Source: Scalesia atractyloides (taxonomy: Eukaryota > Streptophyta > Magnoliopsida > Asterales > Asteraceae). From it: 64,000 bases of DNA. Position numbers and translations under genes: made by a program. Where the stretch lies: positions 42,420,869 to 42,484,868 of the forward strand of contig CAMTDV010000018.1 of the NCBI GenBank assembly GCA_947069175.1, given 5' to 3'. Each line of letters starts with the position of its first letter. The stretch's first letter is position 1. The notes beneath the pieces are model-generated. The model worked only from the letters and a program-made list of their open reading frames with translations. It did not search any database and was not told the DNA's origin. Positions 53,097-64,000 of this stretch are shown piece after piece.

Positions 53097-56000
53097 TGTC
53101 ACACCCCGACCACGTAAAAATACGAACCATGGCGGAAATGTCGGGGAGTGTCGTAACAGAATTATTGTTTCAATAACTATGGCACATAAGTTGAGTTTCA
53201 TTAATTAATATTGTTTACATTGTCTTGTATAAAAATAGAAATACAACAAAAGTTAAGCTATTATTCTTATTTTATAGTCACTAAGGCCCAGTCTGCCCTA
53301 AGTGTAGCTAGCTTGATATCAAACATTTGCACCTGAAACATATGTGAAAATAAAATCAGCAAAAAAAAATGCTGGCGAGTACATAGGTTTTGTGTTGATA
53401 CTTCATGGCTTTGATTATTTTAATAAAAAAATTAAGTAATACAAGAGTCGCCATGAACCATAAAAAGTTTCTTTTATAAAAACCATATGAAAAATCAATA
53501 TGATATAAAAGAAATAATATATGGTTAAATAGATAACCAAAAGTAAGTTTTGTCTTGTGTAAAATGTCATGTCTTGTATTTTGTTTAAAATGATTTAGAT
53601 AACGTCACGATATGTAAGATAATAAAAGCACTTATATATAGGAAGTACCATCGGCGTATCCACCGTGCTTTTATCACATTACATACGTCACGTTATTTAA
53701 ATCGCTCACCATAAACCAATCATCAAATGTCGAGTAAATAAATGTCATGTAAACCAATGTCGAGTAAATAAATGTCATGTAAACAATGTCGAGTAAACCA
53801 ATGTCAAGTAAACCAAATATCGAGTAAACCAATGTCGAGTAAACCAATGTCGAGTGAACAATATCGAGTTTTATAAACCATTTGCCTTTATTGTTAAGAC
53901 ATATATTATGGATTGTCGGCGAATACATTCAAGCCTTGTTGACTGTCGGATAAACCCCTATCCTGTTAAGGGTTTATCAATGTTCATGGGATTCTGCCAT
54001 TCCCTAAGGTCACTTCCAAACAAACCTACGAAGCGGGAACGGGATTGTCAATCCTATGGTACCATTACATACTACCGGTCGGTGTGATCAATGTTCATGA
54101 ATGTATCATTGTTGAGTTCAACGCACCAAAATGTCAAATAACAATGTAAGCATGTCTTGAAAATGTCCAAAAAATGTCTTTTGAAAATGTTTTTGAAAAC
54201 CATGTACTAGTATGCTAGGTCAACATACATAGCAAAAATGTCTTTGAAAAACCAAGGTGTTAATTATGCAAATCAACATGTAAATCAAATGCAATAAAAG
54301 TCATGTAGTATATGTACTAGTAATCAAAGCATGTAACATGTCATGAAACACGAAAGTAATCATAGGTACAATATGTTTCACCCCAAAACATTTGAAAACG
54401 TAAAAGAGGGGGACTATGTACTCACTTGAGATTGCAAGTATCCTTGATCTAGTGAAATAACAAAGCTCGGAAAGTCAAGGAATCAAGTGGCACCTAGTAT
54501 GGAATCACTATGTTAATAAATCGGAATCTAAATCGGGAGATCGGATAAATGAGGTCTTGTAAACCAAATGAGTGATGGAACTCATATGATATGGTTTAAC
54601 TAAGCCTACATTCTGATTTGAAAGCAATCCTAAGTGCTTATGACCCATTACGACTCGTTAAAGTAGTTTAAGCTACTTTAACGTGTTGTTTGCGCAAAAG
54701 CACGATGATCTAACTAGTCCTATGATAAGTCTTATATGCCTAAACATGTTTAATAATGTTGCACAACCAGTTTAAATGTCAAAATTTAGGTTACATATGC
54801 TTAGATTGAATTTATGCACAAAAATGGCATTTTGGTCATTTTCCTAAGGCATATAAACTACCTATCATACAACTACTTAAACGAAGTAACCATAAGGTAT
54901 AACCCCTGGAGGTTATTCCCTATACAACTATCGCAACAAAATATGTTTGGTCGGATCCTAGTGATCGGCCAAACCGGTCGGGTTCGAAAATCTAAGCGGT
55001 TATCAAGACCGCTTGACTTACGACCCTAAATAAGCACTAAACTAGAAGTGACGAGTTAGACATGGTAAAACATGTCTAGCCTAAGTATTAAAAATGTTTT
55101 GATATTAAAACAAGGTGTTTTGATACCTGGAAATAGTTCCGTCAGATAATGCGCATTAACGCATTATTGACCGAAACTTTGACTCCTCACTACAACTAGT
55201 TAACGTGGTAATCAGTAGGTATCGTCGCAAGGACTATAACCATCATGATTACAATCACGTTGCAAAGTTCGAATGAACTTTCTCTTGACCAATTCAGGGT
55301 CAAAGCTAGAAGTCAAACACTGTTTGACTTTTAGCTTGAAATAGCTAAAAAAGCCAAGGAAGAACACTTACTTGTGTTCTAGGAAGAAGATGAACTCAGG
55401 TGGGAGGCCTCCAACAAGTGGTAGCAACTCCTCTTAGAGTGTAGGATGAGAAAGAAAAGAAATGATGCTAGAGAAGAATGAAATGGAGCTTGCTATTTAT
55501 AGGAGCTCTTGGATTGTAGGATCATTACATGTGGATTATGTGCTCTCCAAGGAATGATCTCCACCACACAAGTGTTAGGGATTTATTTGAGGACTTGTGG
55601 AACACTTAATTTGGTCCCCAAAACAGAAAAACAATCAAACAAAACAAGTTGCAAGTAGTTGGAAGCTGGCCGGAAGTTTCTGCTGACTTGGAACTACTTA
55701 TGGAGCGTATGCGGTCCATGCTTATGGTCTGTAAGCACCCCTGCAGAGACCAAGTTTCTCAAAATGGCAGAACAGGCCCCTGAACTTGTTTTGTCGCGTT
55801 TAGGCACTTCTAACACCCGTTAACCTCATTTTCAAGCTTGATAAGGATGAGAAAGCATAGGGAACTTGAAAAATTGTCAGAAATCTTTCGGATGTCGGCT
55901 GGTTCGATCGTACGGTTGTGGTTTTCGGTTAATTACGACAAACATTATAACGAAGCCGCAAATGACCGTAAATGCGTAACGAATGACATTTTTGTATTCC

Positions 56001-56468
56001 AATCACTAAGGAACCCCAAGGAAAGAAGAAATCAAAGCTCTCAAGCCTGGATATCAAGATTCACATGCGAATTTGATATTTTGATATAAAAATTTTTGGA
56101 TGTCCGAACATGTTCCGGATAGCGAAATACGGGAATTGGCATAGTTTCGCAGATTTTGCAAAATAGCCCCTAGAGCTGAATAAACATGTTTTTGGCATAC
56201 CGAACCCTTCAAAACTTATTTAAGTTATGTTAGGGTTATTTAAGGTATGTTCGACTTATTATCTTGTCCCGGAGCGTACGTTGCGTTTAACTAATTTCGT
56301 TTTGCGATTACACTTCCAGAAAAATGTTTAAAGGATCGGATTTGAACAAGGATTAAAAATGCACAAATGTCTTAAGTAAATATACAAAACTCATAAAATG
56401 TAAGACAAAATTTTATTGATTTAATATTGTCGGATACAATACAAAGATTAGAAAGCACAGATGTCACA
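53097..56468 (-). repeat. J 5' LTR
   Basis: 3,372 bp, TGTCACACCCCG...GATGTCACA. TATA box at 55494-55501. The minisatellite at 53727-53869 is shorter than in the other LTR. A 46-bp stretch near 56010-56055 (AAGGAACCCCAAGGAAAG onward) is absent from the 3' LTR, a small later insertion. Confidence 0.9.
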
Positions 56469-56473
56469 TTGAG

Positions 56474-57129
56474 AGCTTAGGTTAGTACTATCGTACAGAC
56501 AAAGAGATGAAGGCTCGACTTTAAGGTGTGTTCCACTTAAGGAATCTTTTAAGCATTACGAATGATTAGATCTTTCGATCTTTTCAAGTTTTGCATGCTA
56601 TTTGGGGTTTTTAGCAAAAGTATTATAGAAGTTCTCGGCTATTGCTTCCGCAAAATCAGAAGAACTTGTATAATATCCCAGATATCAACTATCTATAAAG
56701 ACCTCATATCTTAGAATCAGGCAACCCTTCAATCGAAATTTCGGAGTACTAAGTCCATATATCCAAGATGTGTTGATCCACAAAATTAAGCAGTTGTAAA
56801 ATTTAATTTATATCCTGGAAACAATCTACTGAACGTGTAAAGCTTATCGACACATCCACAGTAAGACTTGTTTATCACATTTAAACTTTACATTTCTTTA
56901 GCATACTGTGATAGTCTACTGATGTACTATCATTTCCTTATTGACAACAAAATTCTTTTTGACTTTTTCAATTTTTTTTGTACATTTTGAATTTTATAAT
57001 ATTTTTTAATTTTCAACTTTTTCATATGTTTTTTTATTTTTCTAAAAAAAACTCTTACTCCCCCTGAAATCAAAAACATATTTTTTGGATTTTAGATTTA
57101 AAGAAATTCTTCTAAAAATGTAACAAACT
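56474..57129 (-). other. D conserved noncoding block, part 2
   Basis: Continues 44042-44590 after the J insertion and matches 27010-27640 in C (TTGCTTCCGCAAAATCAGA, CATCCACAGTAAGACT, CTCCCCCTGAAATC near 57056). No ORF. Confidence 0.65.
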
Positions 57130-57465
57130 AATGAGGATCCCGAGAACTCGTCGTCCGATCCTTTTTTCATCTTTTGCATTATCACCTGCCAGTAGAACAA
57201 ACCATTAATCTTTGATAACATCAACTAGTTTGTAAGAATCACTTGTAGGAAATCAAATTTTAAATGATTTTTCAATATAACCATCAGTGTTCTGTTTAAC
57301 GGTGTGGATTATCTTAAAAAAATAATTTTTTTCTTTTTCAACAACTTGTGATTTCAGAAACGTCAAAGATTATGACTTTCTGGATAAGTTAAATAATCAT
57401 GGAGCTCCGCTATCCTGTATCATCTTTGTTATAGTGGATCTTGGGACTCCTGCACAACAAAGCAA
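57130..57465 (-). pseudogene. pol: D pol deletion scar (protease start joined to RNase H end)
   Basis: Minus reading shows a gag/pol boundary like that of C, then QDSGAP (about 57410), the protease active site, followed almost at once by a segment matching the C-terminal end of C's RNase H (IIHT..Q..D.Y..K.F, about 57180-57330). Integrase and RT are gone. The join lies at about 57340-57400. Confidence 0.7.
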
Positions 57466-60400
57466 CTATTTGAAAAATGAAACCCACACCTTTTTTGTTT
57501 TTGGTTTGACATGATAAACATCATAACCATATTCTAACTCTTCATCGTATTCAAAATAATCATCTAACATTTCGTCCGATGTCGATTCTAAAAACAGTTT
57601 TACCTTTTCTATATTCATTGGTTTGATTACTGACTTGGTTAATTTGACATTTTCAGTTTTGTCAGCAACAGGCTTTGATTTTTCTGATGATGAAAGCCTT
57701 TTCTTAATAACCCAGGATTGTAGCTTGTTTCTAGTTTTCTTGATATAGAACCTAGAATCTTTGTTTTCATTTAATTTTGAAGTTTCACCTTTTTCAAAAG
57801 TATAGTTTTCAAACTTTGAACTTGTTTTAGGTTTCACTTTATCTTTAGATTCATAGTTTCTCATTGACTCTGTGTCAGATTTTACAATCTCTAGTTGTTT
57901 TTGTTTTTCATCTTTTGACCCAATTTTTGCTTTTGATCATTTCAGGCACTTGCGTGCAATATGTCCAACAGTATTGCATTTAAAGCAAGTCCGTTTATCA
58001 GAAATATTTCCGCTAGTGGGTTTTACTCCACTTGTGGACTTGGTCTTAGCCTTGTCCCGAAGTTCTTTCTCCTTTTTGAATTCATCATTCGATTTCTTAC
58101 CAATCATACCTTCTTCTTGAACCGTATTTCTCCCATACACAAATTTCATGTGTTTACTTTGTATTCATGACATGGCGACTTCTGGTTCCTTTCCGGTTCA
58201 TCTTCATTTTCTTCCAAACCCAATCCTGCTCTACTGTTCTCAGGAAAATCACCAGCAAACTTTTGATACTTGTTAGCATTCCTTTTGGGTTTCGAGTAAA
58301 ATCTTTTCTCGTTTTTTCTCAAGATCATCTGATGAAATTTCTACAAGTTTGAAAAATTTGTCAAGTTGATCTTCTCTCACGTTCCGAATCGGAAAACTAT
58401 CATCAAAATATAATCTATCAGATTCCTTAATCTTGTACATGACAACATTAGGATCATCAGTTAGATCATATTCTGATGATGTATCTTCATCTTCAGATTG
58501 TGATTCCGAGTTGTTCAAACTTGATTTGGCGCTTTCAGAGCTGCCTTCATCATAATCATTTCCTAACACATTTTTAACCACATTTTTTACCACCGCTTCA
58601 TTGTCATCATTTGATTTTTTAAAGTCTACGTATGTCAATGTTCTCAGGCAATTTATTTTTCTTCTTCGACAAAATGAGTAAATTAATCAATCTCATCATC
58701 TTTCTTGCAGGAATAACGTGCAAGAAGTGGTGGACGAACACTTCCGTATTCTTTACGCTTTGATTTATCACTATTTTCCTCAATTTAATCGTAGGTAAAA
58801 TGTGATCAATGACATATGCGTTAGTTGTGTAGGTCTTTAGAAGCTGTCTTACCCGTTTTGTTTCTATCTTTATGTCGTGAAGCTCATGCTTTGTCTCAGC
58901 AATTGTATTAATGTATATGTTAATTGCCTTTTTTTCAATAACAGTTGCATTTAACATTTTGACATTAGCATTTAGCTCACGATTAGCATTATCAACATAT
59001 TTATAACTTCTGGATATTTTGTCATAAGCTTCTTTTATGGTTCTGTAATAATAACGAAAGTTTTCGTTGTGTACAGTCAATTCTCTTATGACTTTGACTT
59101 TATCAAGACATGGTTCACAGGGATTTGCGCACTTTGTGCAAGATTTTTCAACCTCCACAATTTTCACAACTTCCTTTTCAAACATTCTTACCTTAGCTTT
59201 TACCTTTTCTGCCTCTGATTTCAAAGTTTCTTGTCTTTGCATCTCAAGGTAAACTAATTCTTCTTCCTCAGCTCTCTGCCTATAACCTTCCAGAATGGCA
59301 TTTTCCAAGGCAGCATCGACATATGATTTATCAGATTCATCTACTAACTCCGCTATCATAACTACACCAGTTTTCTTTCCGATGTATCTGTTCTAGTCAA
59401 AACCATCTTCTTCATGATTAGCAATAAGAGCTTGTTCGGCTTTCTTTATAGATTTATCTTCAACTTCGAATTGTGTTCCTTTTGGATATGGCTTATATGG
59501 AAGAGCTTTCTTGAGTACTCATTGTTGCTGCCGAAAGGATTTTGGTTTCCATTTGCTTATTGATTGTTGCATTCTCATTTGAAGTGTCCTTTTTGTCGAC
59601 ACCTGAAACATGTGACTTTAGATTTGTCAAATCCAAGTTTGTTGTTTGAATTACCAATATCCCTTCCAATGAGCGCCAAAAATTTGGAAACTCTTCTGAT
59701 AATTGATGTAAGGCTCCATTTAATATCCATTAGCTCCAATTTTTCTTCGTCCACCTGATCATAATCTTCAACGGTCATCTCTGGATTACCGATCTTTCCA
59801 GCAACGAGACTTTCATAAGATTCGAGAACAGTAGCAAGAAGTGCTATGTGATGTTTAGCCACCTTTTCTTGAAATACATTCTTCAAATCAACTGCTATGT
59901 TGCATTGGAAAAAATTTGAATCAGAACTAGCTTGGTTTGTCTGATTTTGGAATGATGAGCTTGAACTTGCACTTGTATATCCAACATATGGAGAACTTTG
60001 ACTTGGAGAAGAATTTTTATTTGCCTAAATGTTGTTTGAATTTTCGGGCTTTTGAATCGGAGTATATGGAATACCTCCTTTGTGATAGACACCGGCATCT
60101 TGAACAACATTAACATTCTTTGATTTTGCAATCTTCATCAATTCCATTTCATGTCCTTCCAATTTGTCTATGAAGGATGACAATTTGAAATGTCTCCAAG
60201 ATGGACTATTCTTCAGAATCGTCAGATATGTTGTCCATTCTCCTTATAGAAGTGCATCAGCCAACTTCTCGATTTGCTCTTCATTAGATCTTTTGATATC
60301 ATGTCTCCGCATCTGGACCATGAGGTGACAGTATCTATCGATCATCTGCCTCATTGTTTCACCTTTAATCATTGTGAAGATCTCGAATTCTTTCTTGATT

Positions 60401-60844
60401 AAAGCCTTTTTGCTTTTGATCATTTCATCACTTCCTTTGAATTTTTCACAAAGAGAATTCCATAATTCTTGCGAAGTATCATTTCTAGTAATAATATCAA
60501 TATATCTTCATTCAATGATTGTTGTATCAAGCTGATCATTTTCTTCTTCGCAACATAGTTATCTTTTCGGTATTTAAAAACTTGTTCAGCAGAAGATCTT
60601 GATCACTCTCATCCTTTGGCCATTTGTAACCATCCTCAACTGCAACCCAGCTGTTGAATTGATTCGCTTGTATCCAATTCACAAACTTTTCTTTCCATCC
60701 TTCAAATTCATCCATGCTCATTAGCTTTGGCGGTTTCGACCTAGTACCCATTTCGTTGTCGATATTCATCTAGTTCGCCGCAAGAACATTACCATATGAT
60801 GAAGAAGCCATTTGAGAGAAAAACACGTTGTGGAAATCATCCAT
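57466..60844 (-). pseudogene. gag: D gag, long Sirevirus type
   Basis: ATG at 60844-60842, a TAG just before 60769, then NIDNEMG and PPKLMSMDEFEGWKEKF. Capsid-like domain runs to about 59900 with frame changes; LVAGKIGNPEMTVEDYDQVD (about 59780) precedes zinc knuckle CFRCRQKGHFK (about 59590). The segment 58619-59359 holds CTKCANPCEPC and a coiled coil; 58273-58638 is acidic; the second zinc knuckle CFKCNTVGHIARKC is at about 57945. It ends WVSFFK and TAG at 57466. All landmarks of C gag recur in the same order. Confidence 0.84.
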
Positions 60845-60910
60845 TTTGACAAACTAAAGACTTATCTGAGAATAAGATGAAAAACGCTTGAAAAATTGAT
60901 TAGAAACAAA

Positions 60911-61335
60911 CAGTTCGGTCGAAATTGTGTGAAAACAATTTTTGATCTCAGATTTCGATAAGTTCGGTCAAACTTAGATATCAACTTTCAATTTTATCAC
61001 ACACACCTCAAGTTCGGTCGAACTTGATGTGTAATTATGAGAAAAATTACAACTTCGAGCGGACTTAGTAAAGATTATCCAGAAACAGTTAAGTTCGGTC
61101 GAACTTATGTAATATTTCAAGAAGTTTATCAAGTTCGGGCGGACTTATATGAAAAATTCAAAAAAAATTACCCAAGTTCGGTCGAACTTGTGTAAACCCG
61201 TTCAATAAATCTTCAAGTTCGGTCGAACTTCTACAAAATCCTAAAAAAAACGATCAAGTTCGGTCGAACTTGACTAAAATCAATGAAATTTTAGTCAAGT
61301 TCGGTCGATCTTGATGTTAAGTTCGGCTGAAACTT
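60911..61335 (-). repeat. D leader palindrome array
   Basis: Eleven units start at 60911, 60960, 61010, 61051, 61091, 61131, 61174, 61215, 61256, 61297 and 61319. From the LTR side the gaps are 22, 41, 41, 41, 43, 40, 40, 41, 50, 49. Perfect AAGTTCGGTCGAACTT occurs at 61010, 61091, 61174, 61215 and 61256. The series is almost the same as in A. Confidence 0.87.
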
Positions 61336-61557
61336 GTTTCCAAAAAATGGTTTTTTCAACTTTTTGATATCAAAACGTTTGAATTTGATGTCCAAACTCT
61401 CAGGTGTTTATCACAACTGTATTTTACATGACATGTTCAAAAATTAGCTGATTTTGTCCATGAAATCATCAAATATGTGAAAATGTTAAGAAAAATGATA
61501 GAATGGAGATGAAATAGAGAAATTCATGTCTTGATTCCAGCAAATTTAGGTATCAAG

Positions 61558-61569
61558 GCTCTGATACCA
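61558..61569 (-). other. D primer-binding site
   Basis: GCTCTGATACCA, the reverse complement of TGGTATCAGAGC, two bases from the 5' LTR. It sets D on the minus strand. Confidence 0.9.
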
Positions 61570-61571
61570 CT

Positions 61572-62014
61572 TGTAGGAACGTCCACGATTAGCATGGAAA
61601 CCTAAATTTGTTATCTATTGTCCGATTAGGCGGAAACTAATGAAAAGTTAACCAAATAACAAGAATTACTCATTTAAATGTTGTTTTCATTGATCTGAAG
61701 TTCAATACATTTGAGAACCGGATCCGACAGAGCTTCGCCGTCTCTGTGCCAAAATCTCTCCACCTTACAAATGAAATAACCAAGGCACCATTTTATAGAG
61801 GTGCAAGTTCGCTGGAACTTGACTTCTCGACCGAACTTGGGTAAGTTCGGGCGAACTTGACTATGTCAAGTTCGGCCGAACTTGACTTCTCAATTCCAAT
61901 CTCAAGCGAACTTGGCCTATATCACACATAAATACGCCTCGTTTCAAACAGATTAAGCCCTATTCACTCAGACTCGATACATAATGACGTAGGCAACAGA
62001 CATATGAATCAACA
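61572..62014 (-). repeat. D 5' LTR
   Basis: 443 bp. Four palindrome units (61805, about 61823, 61843, 61868) sit immediately upstream, in D's direction, of the TATA-like TTTTATA at 61791-61797. Nearly identical elsewhere to 40277-40677. Confidence 0.9.
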
Positions 62015-62900
62015 CAACCTTCTTTGATGCCCTTTTACGTTTTGGCTTTTCGACAACCACAACCCTCTTGATGTACCAATCACCTCTTTTCTCTTTGAAG
62101 GTCTTTAACAGTTCAACTTCATCTTTATCATCTCCACTGCCATCTTTCCTCCATTTGTTCTCAGGTGGCACGACATAATCAGCTTTATCAATAGCACTAG
62201 ATACAAGCTTTCCAATAGGCGCTGAATCTTGTTTCTTATAAATCTTGAGCTTCTTTAACCTTGTTTCATCCGTATGACTCAAATAAAGAATATCATTCGG
62301 ATCTTTAACAATATTCTGAAACTTTTGATCTATCAACGTTTGAACAAACTTCGGACACAATACCAACCTATCTTTTCCCATATTCTTCGCCATGAACTTG
62401 AATATCACCTTCGAGAAGTTAAATTTCTTGCTTAGAACCAAAGTGTTAACCATGCAGGCCATATAATCTTTAAAGTCATCGAGCCGTGCTTTCCTATGAC
62501 TGAAGGCATGAATAATGGCATGAATTAGAAGCTTGTACGGTAGAGGAACACTGCCTTTTTTCAATGTTGGCTCGTTCACGTGACCTTTGTATCCCATACA
62601 ATAGAAACAACCTTTTACCATTCTTTCCTCGAAGCTTATTGGATCATTTTCATCATCGTTGAACGCTAGAACTCTTCGAATGTCTGCTTCAGTAATAAAA
62701 AATTCCTTATCTTCATTCCCGACACGAACTATAGACTTTATCACCTTGTTAGCTTCGTCGTAGGAAGTTGCGTTCCAGAAAAGGTAGACGTGTGATCTAT
62801 ATACGAAGTGTTTATTCGTAATCGCCTTCGTGATTGGAATTCTCACCAAAAACTCTAAGATCCCTGAGAATGCTATTAGCGTAGGATAAATCTTCTCGTC
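62015..62900 (-). pseudogene. E accessory gene, exon 2 N-terminal domain
   Basis: From a proposed acceptor at 62901-62903 one frame runs without a stop through the whole N-terminal domain until D interrupts it. Landmarks: VYLFWNATSYDEANK, FFITEADIRRVLAF, SHRKARLDDFKDYMACMV, PKFVQTLIDQKF, VPPENKWRKDGSG, then a basic KPKRKRASKK patch. It aligns throughout with 24350-25166 of C, where it is broken by stops. This is the best-preserved copy of the domain in the window. Function unknown; the fold may be shared with other plant retrotransposon ORFs of the FW..A type. Confidence 0.75.
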
Positions 62901-63364
62901 CTACGAAATACAATATGGAACTTGTTAAACAAAAGCTGGATGTTCAGCGGACAAAACAAACAAACAACTTAGCCAATTTTGACAATTTTCAACATTTTAC
63001 ATCAAGTTCGGGTGAACTTGATGCATACACATTACAAAAACAAACAATCTTCGGTCGAACATGCATTAAAAACAAATTTTAACATTTTTCCAACAAGTTC
63101 GGGCGAACTTGTATGATTTACAAGTTCGCCCGAAGTTGTATCAAAACAACTATAACAAGTTATCTTGTTATCTTCTCCATTAAAACCTGCAATAACTCAA
63201 CATGTTCAATGGTAAAAATTTTCTTAGTTTATGATATTAGCATGTTTATAAACACATTCCACCGTTCAATTTATCCATTTTAATCCTAGATCTATCTGAT
63301 TATATCAATTCGGTCCAAGATCAGTTCAACATGTGAAATGAATGGATGATTTGACAAATTATAC
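62901..63364 (-). other. Proposed intron of the E accessory gene, with palindromes
   Basis: Boundaries on the minus strand: ATGGCCAAG|GTATAATTTG and TATTTCGTAG|GACGAG; phase 0. The 464-bp interval holds palindromes starting at 63004, 63047, 63095 and 63122 (gaps 43, 48, 27). Same organisation as in C. Confidence 0.6.
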
Positions 63365-63373
63365 CTTGGCCAT
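63365..63373 (-). CDS. Proposed exon 1 coding end of the E accessory gene
   Basis: ATGGCCAAG, differing by one base from ATGGCCGAG of C and followed by the same GTATAATT. Unspliced reading would stop two codons later (GTA TAA). Confidence 0.5.
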
Positions 63374-63468
63374 GACTGTAAGTGTGCCAACCACTTATAA
63401 TCAGTCTTAATTTTGGCAGCACAACGATACAAACTTTGCAAAATCAAAATTCTCTCAAATCACCTCTC

Positions 63469-63640
63469 AAGTTCGCTCGAAGTTTGGTTCAGATAAAGGG
63501 ACATTATGAGCGAACTTGGATACTTATATTGAGTCAAGATCGGGCGAACTTGACTGTCAAACATTTCAAACCATCAAGTAACTTCGTCCGAAGTTAAGAT
63601 TAAATGAAACATTTTATCCTTAGTAACTTTAGCCGAACTT
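63469..63640 (-). promoter_or_regulatory. E upstream palindrome array with TATA-like box
   Basis: Units start at 63469, about 63502, 63536, 63580 and 63625 (gaps 33, 34, 44, 45), close to 35, 37, 44, 43, 44 in C. ATATAAGTA (63521-63529) lies between the second and third unit, 148 bp upstream of the ATG. Units here are more degenerate than in C. Confidence 0.55.
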
Positions 63641-64000
63641 GGTTAAGCTCAATTTCAAACTTTTCAAAGTTTTTCACTTTTAACCCTGAAATTTCACATG
63701 TTTACCAGTTATGAAAATCCACTAAGTTGACCAAGTCCAAGTTAATGCCTCGGTTAACCGATTTGTCTGTCGAGTCCAAGTTAATGACCCCGGTTTGACC
63801 CGTTATGAACAAACTGATGTTTTCTTCAAATTAAAGTTTCAAATTAATGAACTTTTCATCGTGTTTCGTGTATATTGATTTTACATATTAGCCCGCAACC
63901 CGTTGTCATCAAGATTCCAACTACTTAGCACCATTCCGAACTCCGAATATCCGCTTTCCATCATTGGCTATTGAAAACAATGTAGAAACAAAATCTTTTT
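63641..64000 (-). other. E spaced-motif region and start of conserved noncoding block
   Basis: AAGTTAATG motifs at about 63744 and 63783 (39 bp apart) and a degenerate TCTCCAACATT-like site near 63955 match C 26290-26600. The remaining parts of E (pol, gag, 5' LTR) must lie to the right of the window. Confidence 0.65.

Larger units (their letters stand above)
44591..56468 (-). mobile_element. J, Ty3/gypsy chromovirus-like element
   Basis: Two 3.4-kb LTRs (44591-47994, 53097-56468) and perfect duplication TTGAG (44586-44590, 56469-56473). Minus order: 5' LTR, primer site, gag, protease, RT, RNase H, integrase, polypurine tract, 3' LTR. The left end reads AGTCACACC where the other LTR has TGTCACACC. 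Gag has several stops, the protease aspartate is lost, but the RT active site is intact. Long LTRs and a VKVRW tail suggest the Tekay/Del group, like G1. Confidence 0.92.
40277..62014 (-). mobile_element. D, Sirevirus-like element with pol and accessory gene deleted
   Basis: LTRs at 40277-40677 and 61572-62014; flanks CAACT and CAACC give a 4-of-5 target duplication. Minus order: 5' LTR, primer site, palindrome array, long gag, scar of protease/RNase H, conserved noncoding block (split by J and H), spaced repeats, purine tracts, 3' LTR. Removing H and J leaves about 7.2 kb. The accessory gene is absent. It is inserted in the accessory gene of E. Confidence 0.88.

Noticed and set aside
62015..62900. 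E accessory gene as a host gene
   Set aside because: It lies beside element-specific noncoding modules and has a homologue in the same place inside complete element C.

Overview
This is intergenic DNA of a plant nuclear genome made almost entirely of nested LTR retrotransposons. I see no convincing host gene, tRNA, rRNA or CRISPR. The Ty3/gypsy elements look like chromoviruses (Tekay/Del-like). The Ty1/copia elements have Sirevirus hallmarks: a very long gag, an extra gene downstream of pol, several polypurine tracts before the 3' LTR, and palindromes just upstream of the LTR TATA box. From memory of similar proteins I suspect a eudicot, probably Asteraceae; that is inference.

Layout, outermost first. 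Element E (Sirevirus-like, minus) spans the window but only its accessory-gene region is visible (about 293-1632, 38777-40276, 62015-64000). Two elements sit inside that gene. G1 is a plus-strand gypsy element at 1633-38771 (duplication ATTAG). D is a minus-strand Sirevirus-like element at 40277-62014 (CAACT/CAACC). The G1 5' LTR holds B (minus copia, 4366-14006, AACCC), whose own LTR holds A (plus Sirevirus-like, 4717-8944, CATCT). The G1 integrase end holds C (minus Sirevirus-like, 21084-35840, ATCGG). D holds H (apparent solo gypsy LTR, 41417-44041) and J (minus gypsy, 44591-56468, TTGAG). Positions 1-292 are a plus-strand scrap of another copia accessory gene.

All coding regions carry stops, frameshifts or lost catalytic residues, so nothing here looks autonomous now. 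C is the most complete Sirevirus-like copy: leader, gag, protease, integrase, RT, RNase H, conserved noncoding block, accessory gene, LTR. A and D kept the leader, gag and noncoding modules but lost most or all of pol and the whole accessory gene.

The most interesting signal is a family of 16-bp palindromes, AAGTTCGNNCGAACTT, in A, C, D and E. They occur upstream of the LTR TATA box, in 10-11-unit arrays with about 41-bp spacing between primer-binding site and gag, and in arrays on both sides of the start of the accessory gene. In C and E that start has the same layout: palindromes, a TATA-like box about 150 bp upstream of ATG, a three-codon first exon ending at a GT donor, a palindrome-bearing intron, and a phase-0 acceptor. 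This suggests that the accessory gene has its own LTR-like promoter and is spliced.
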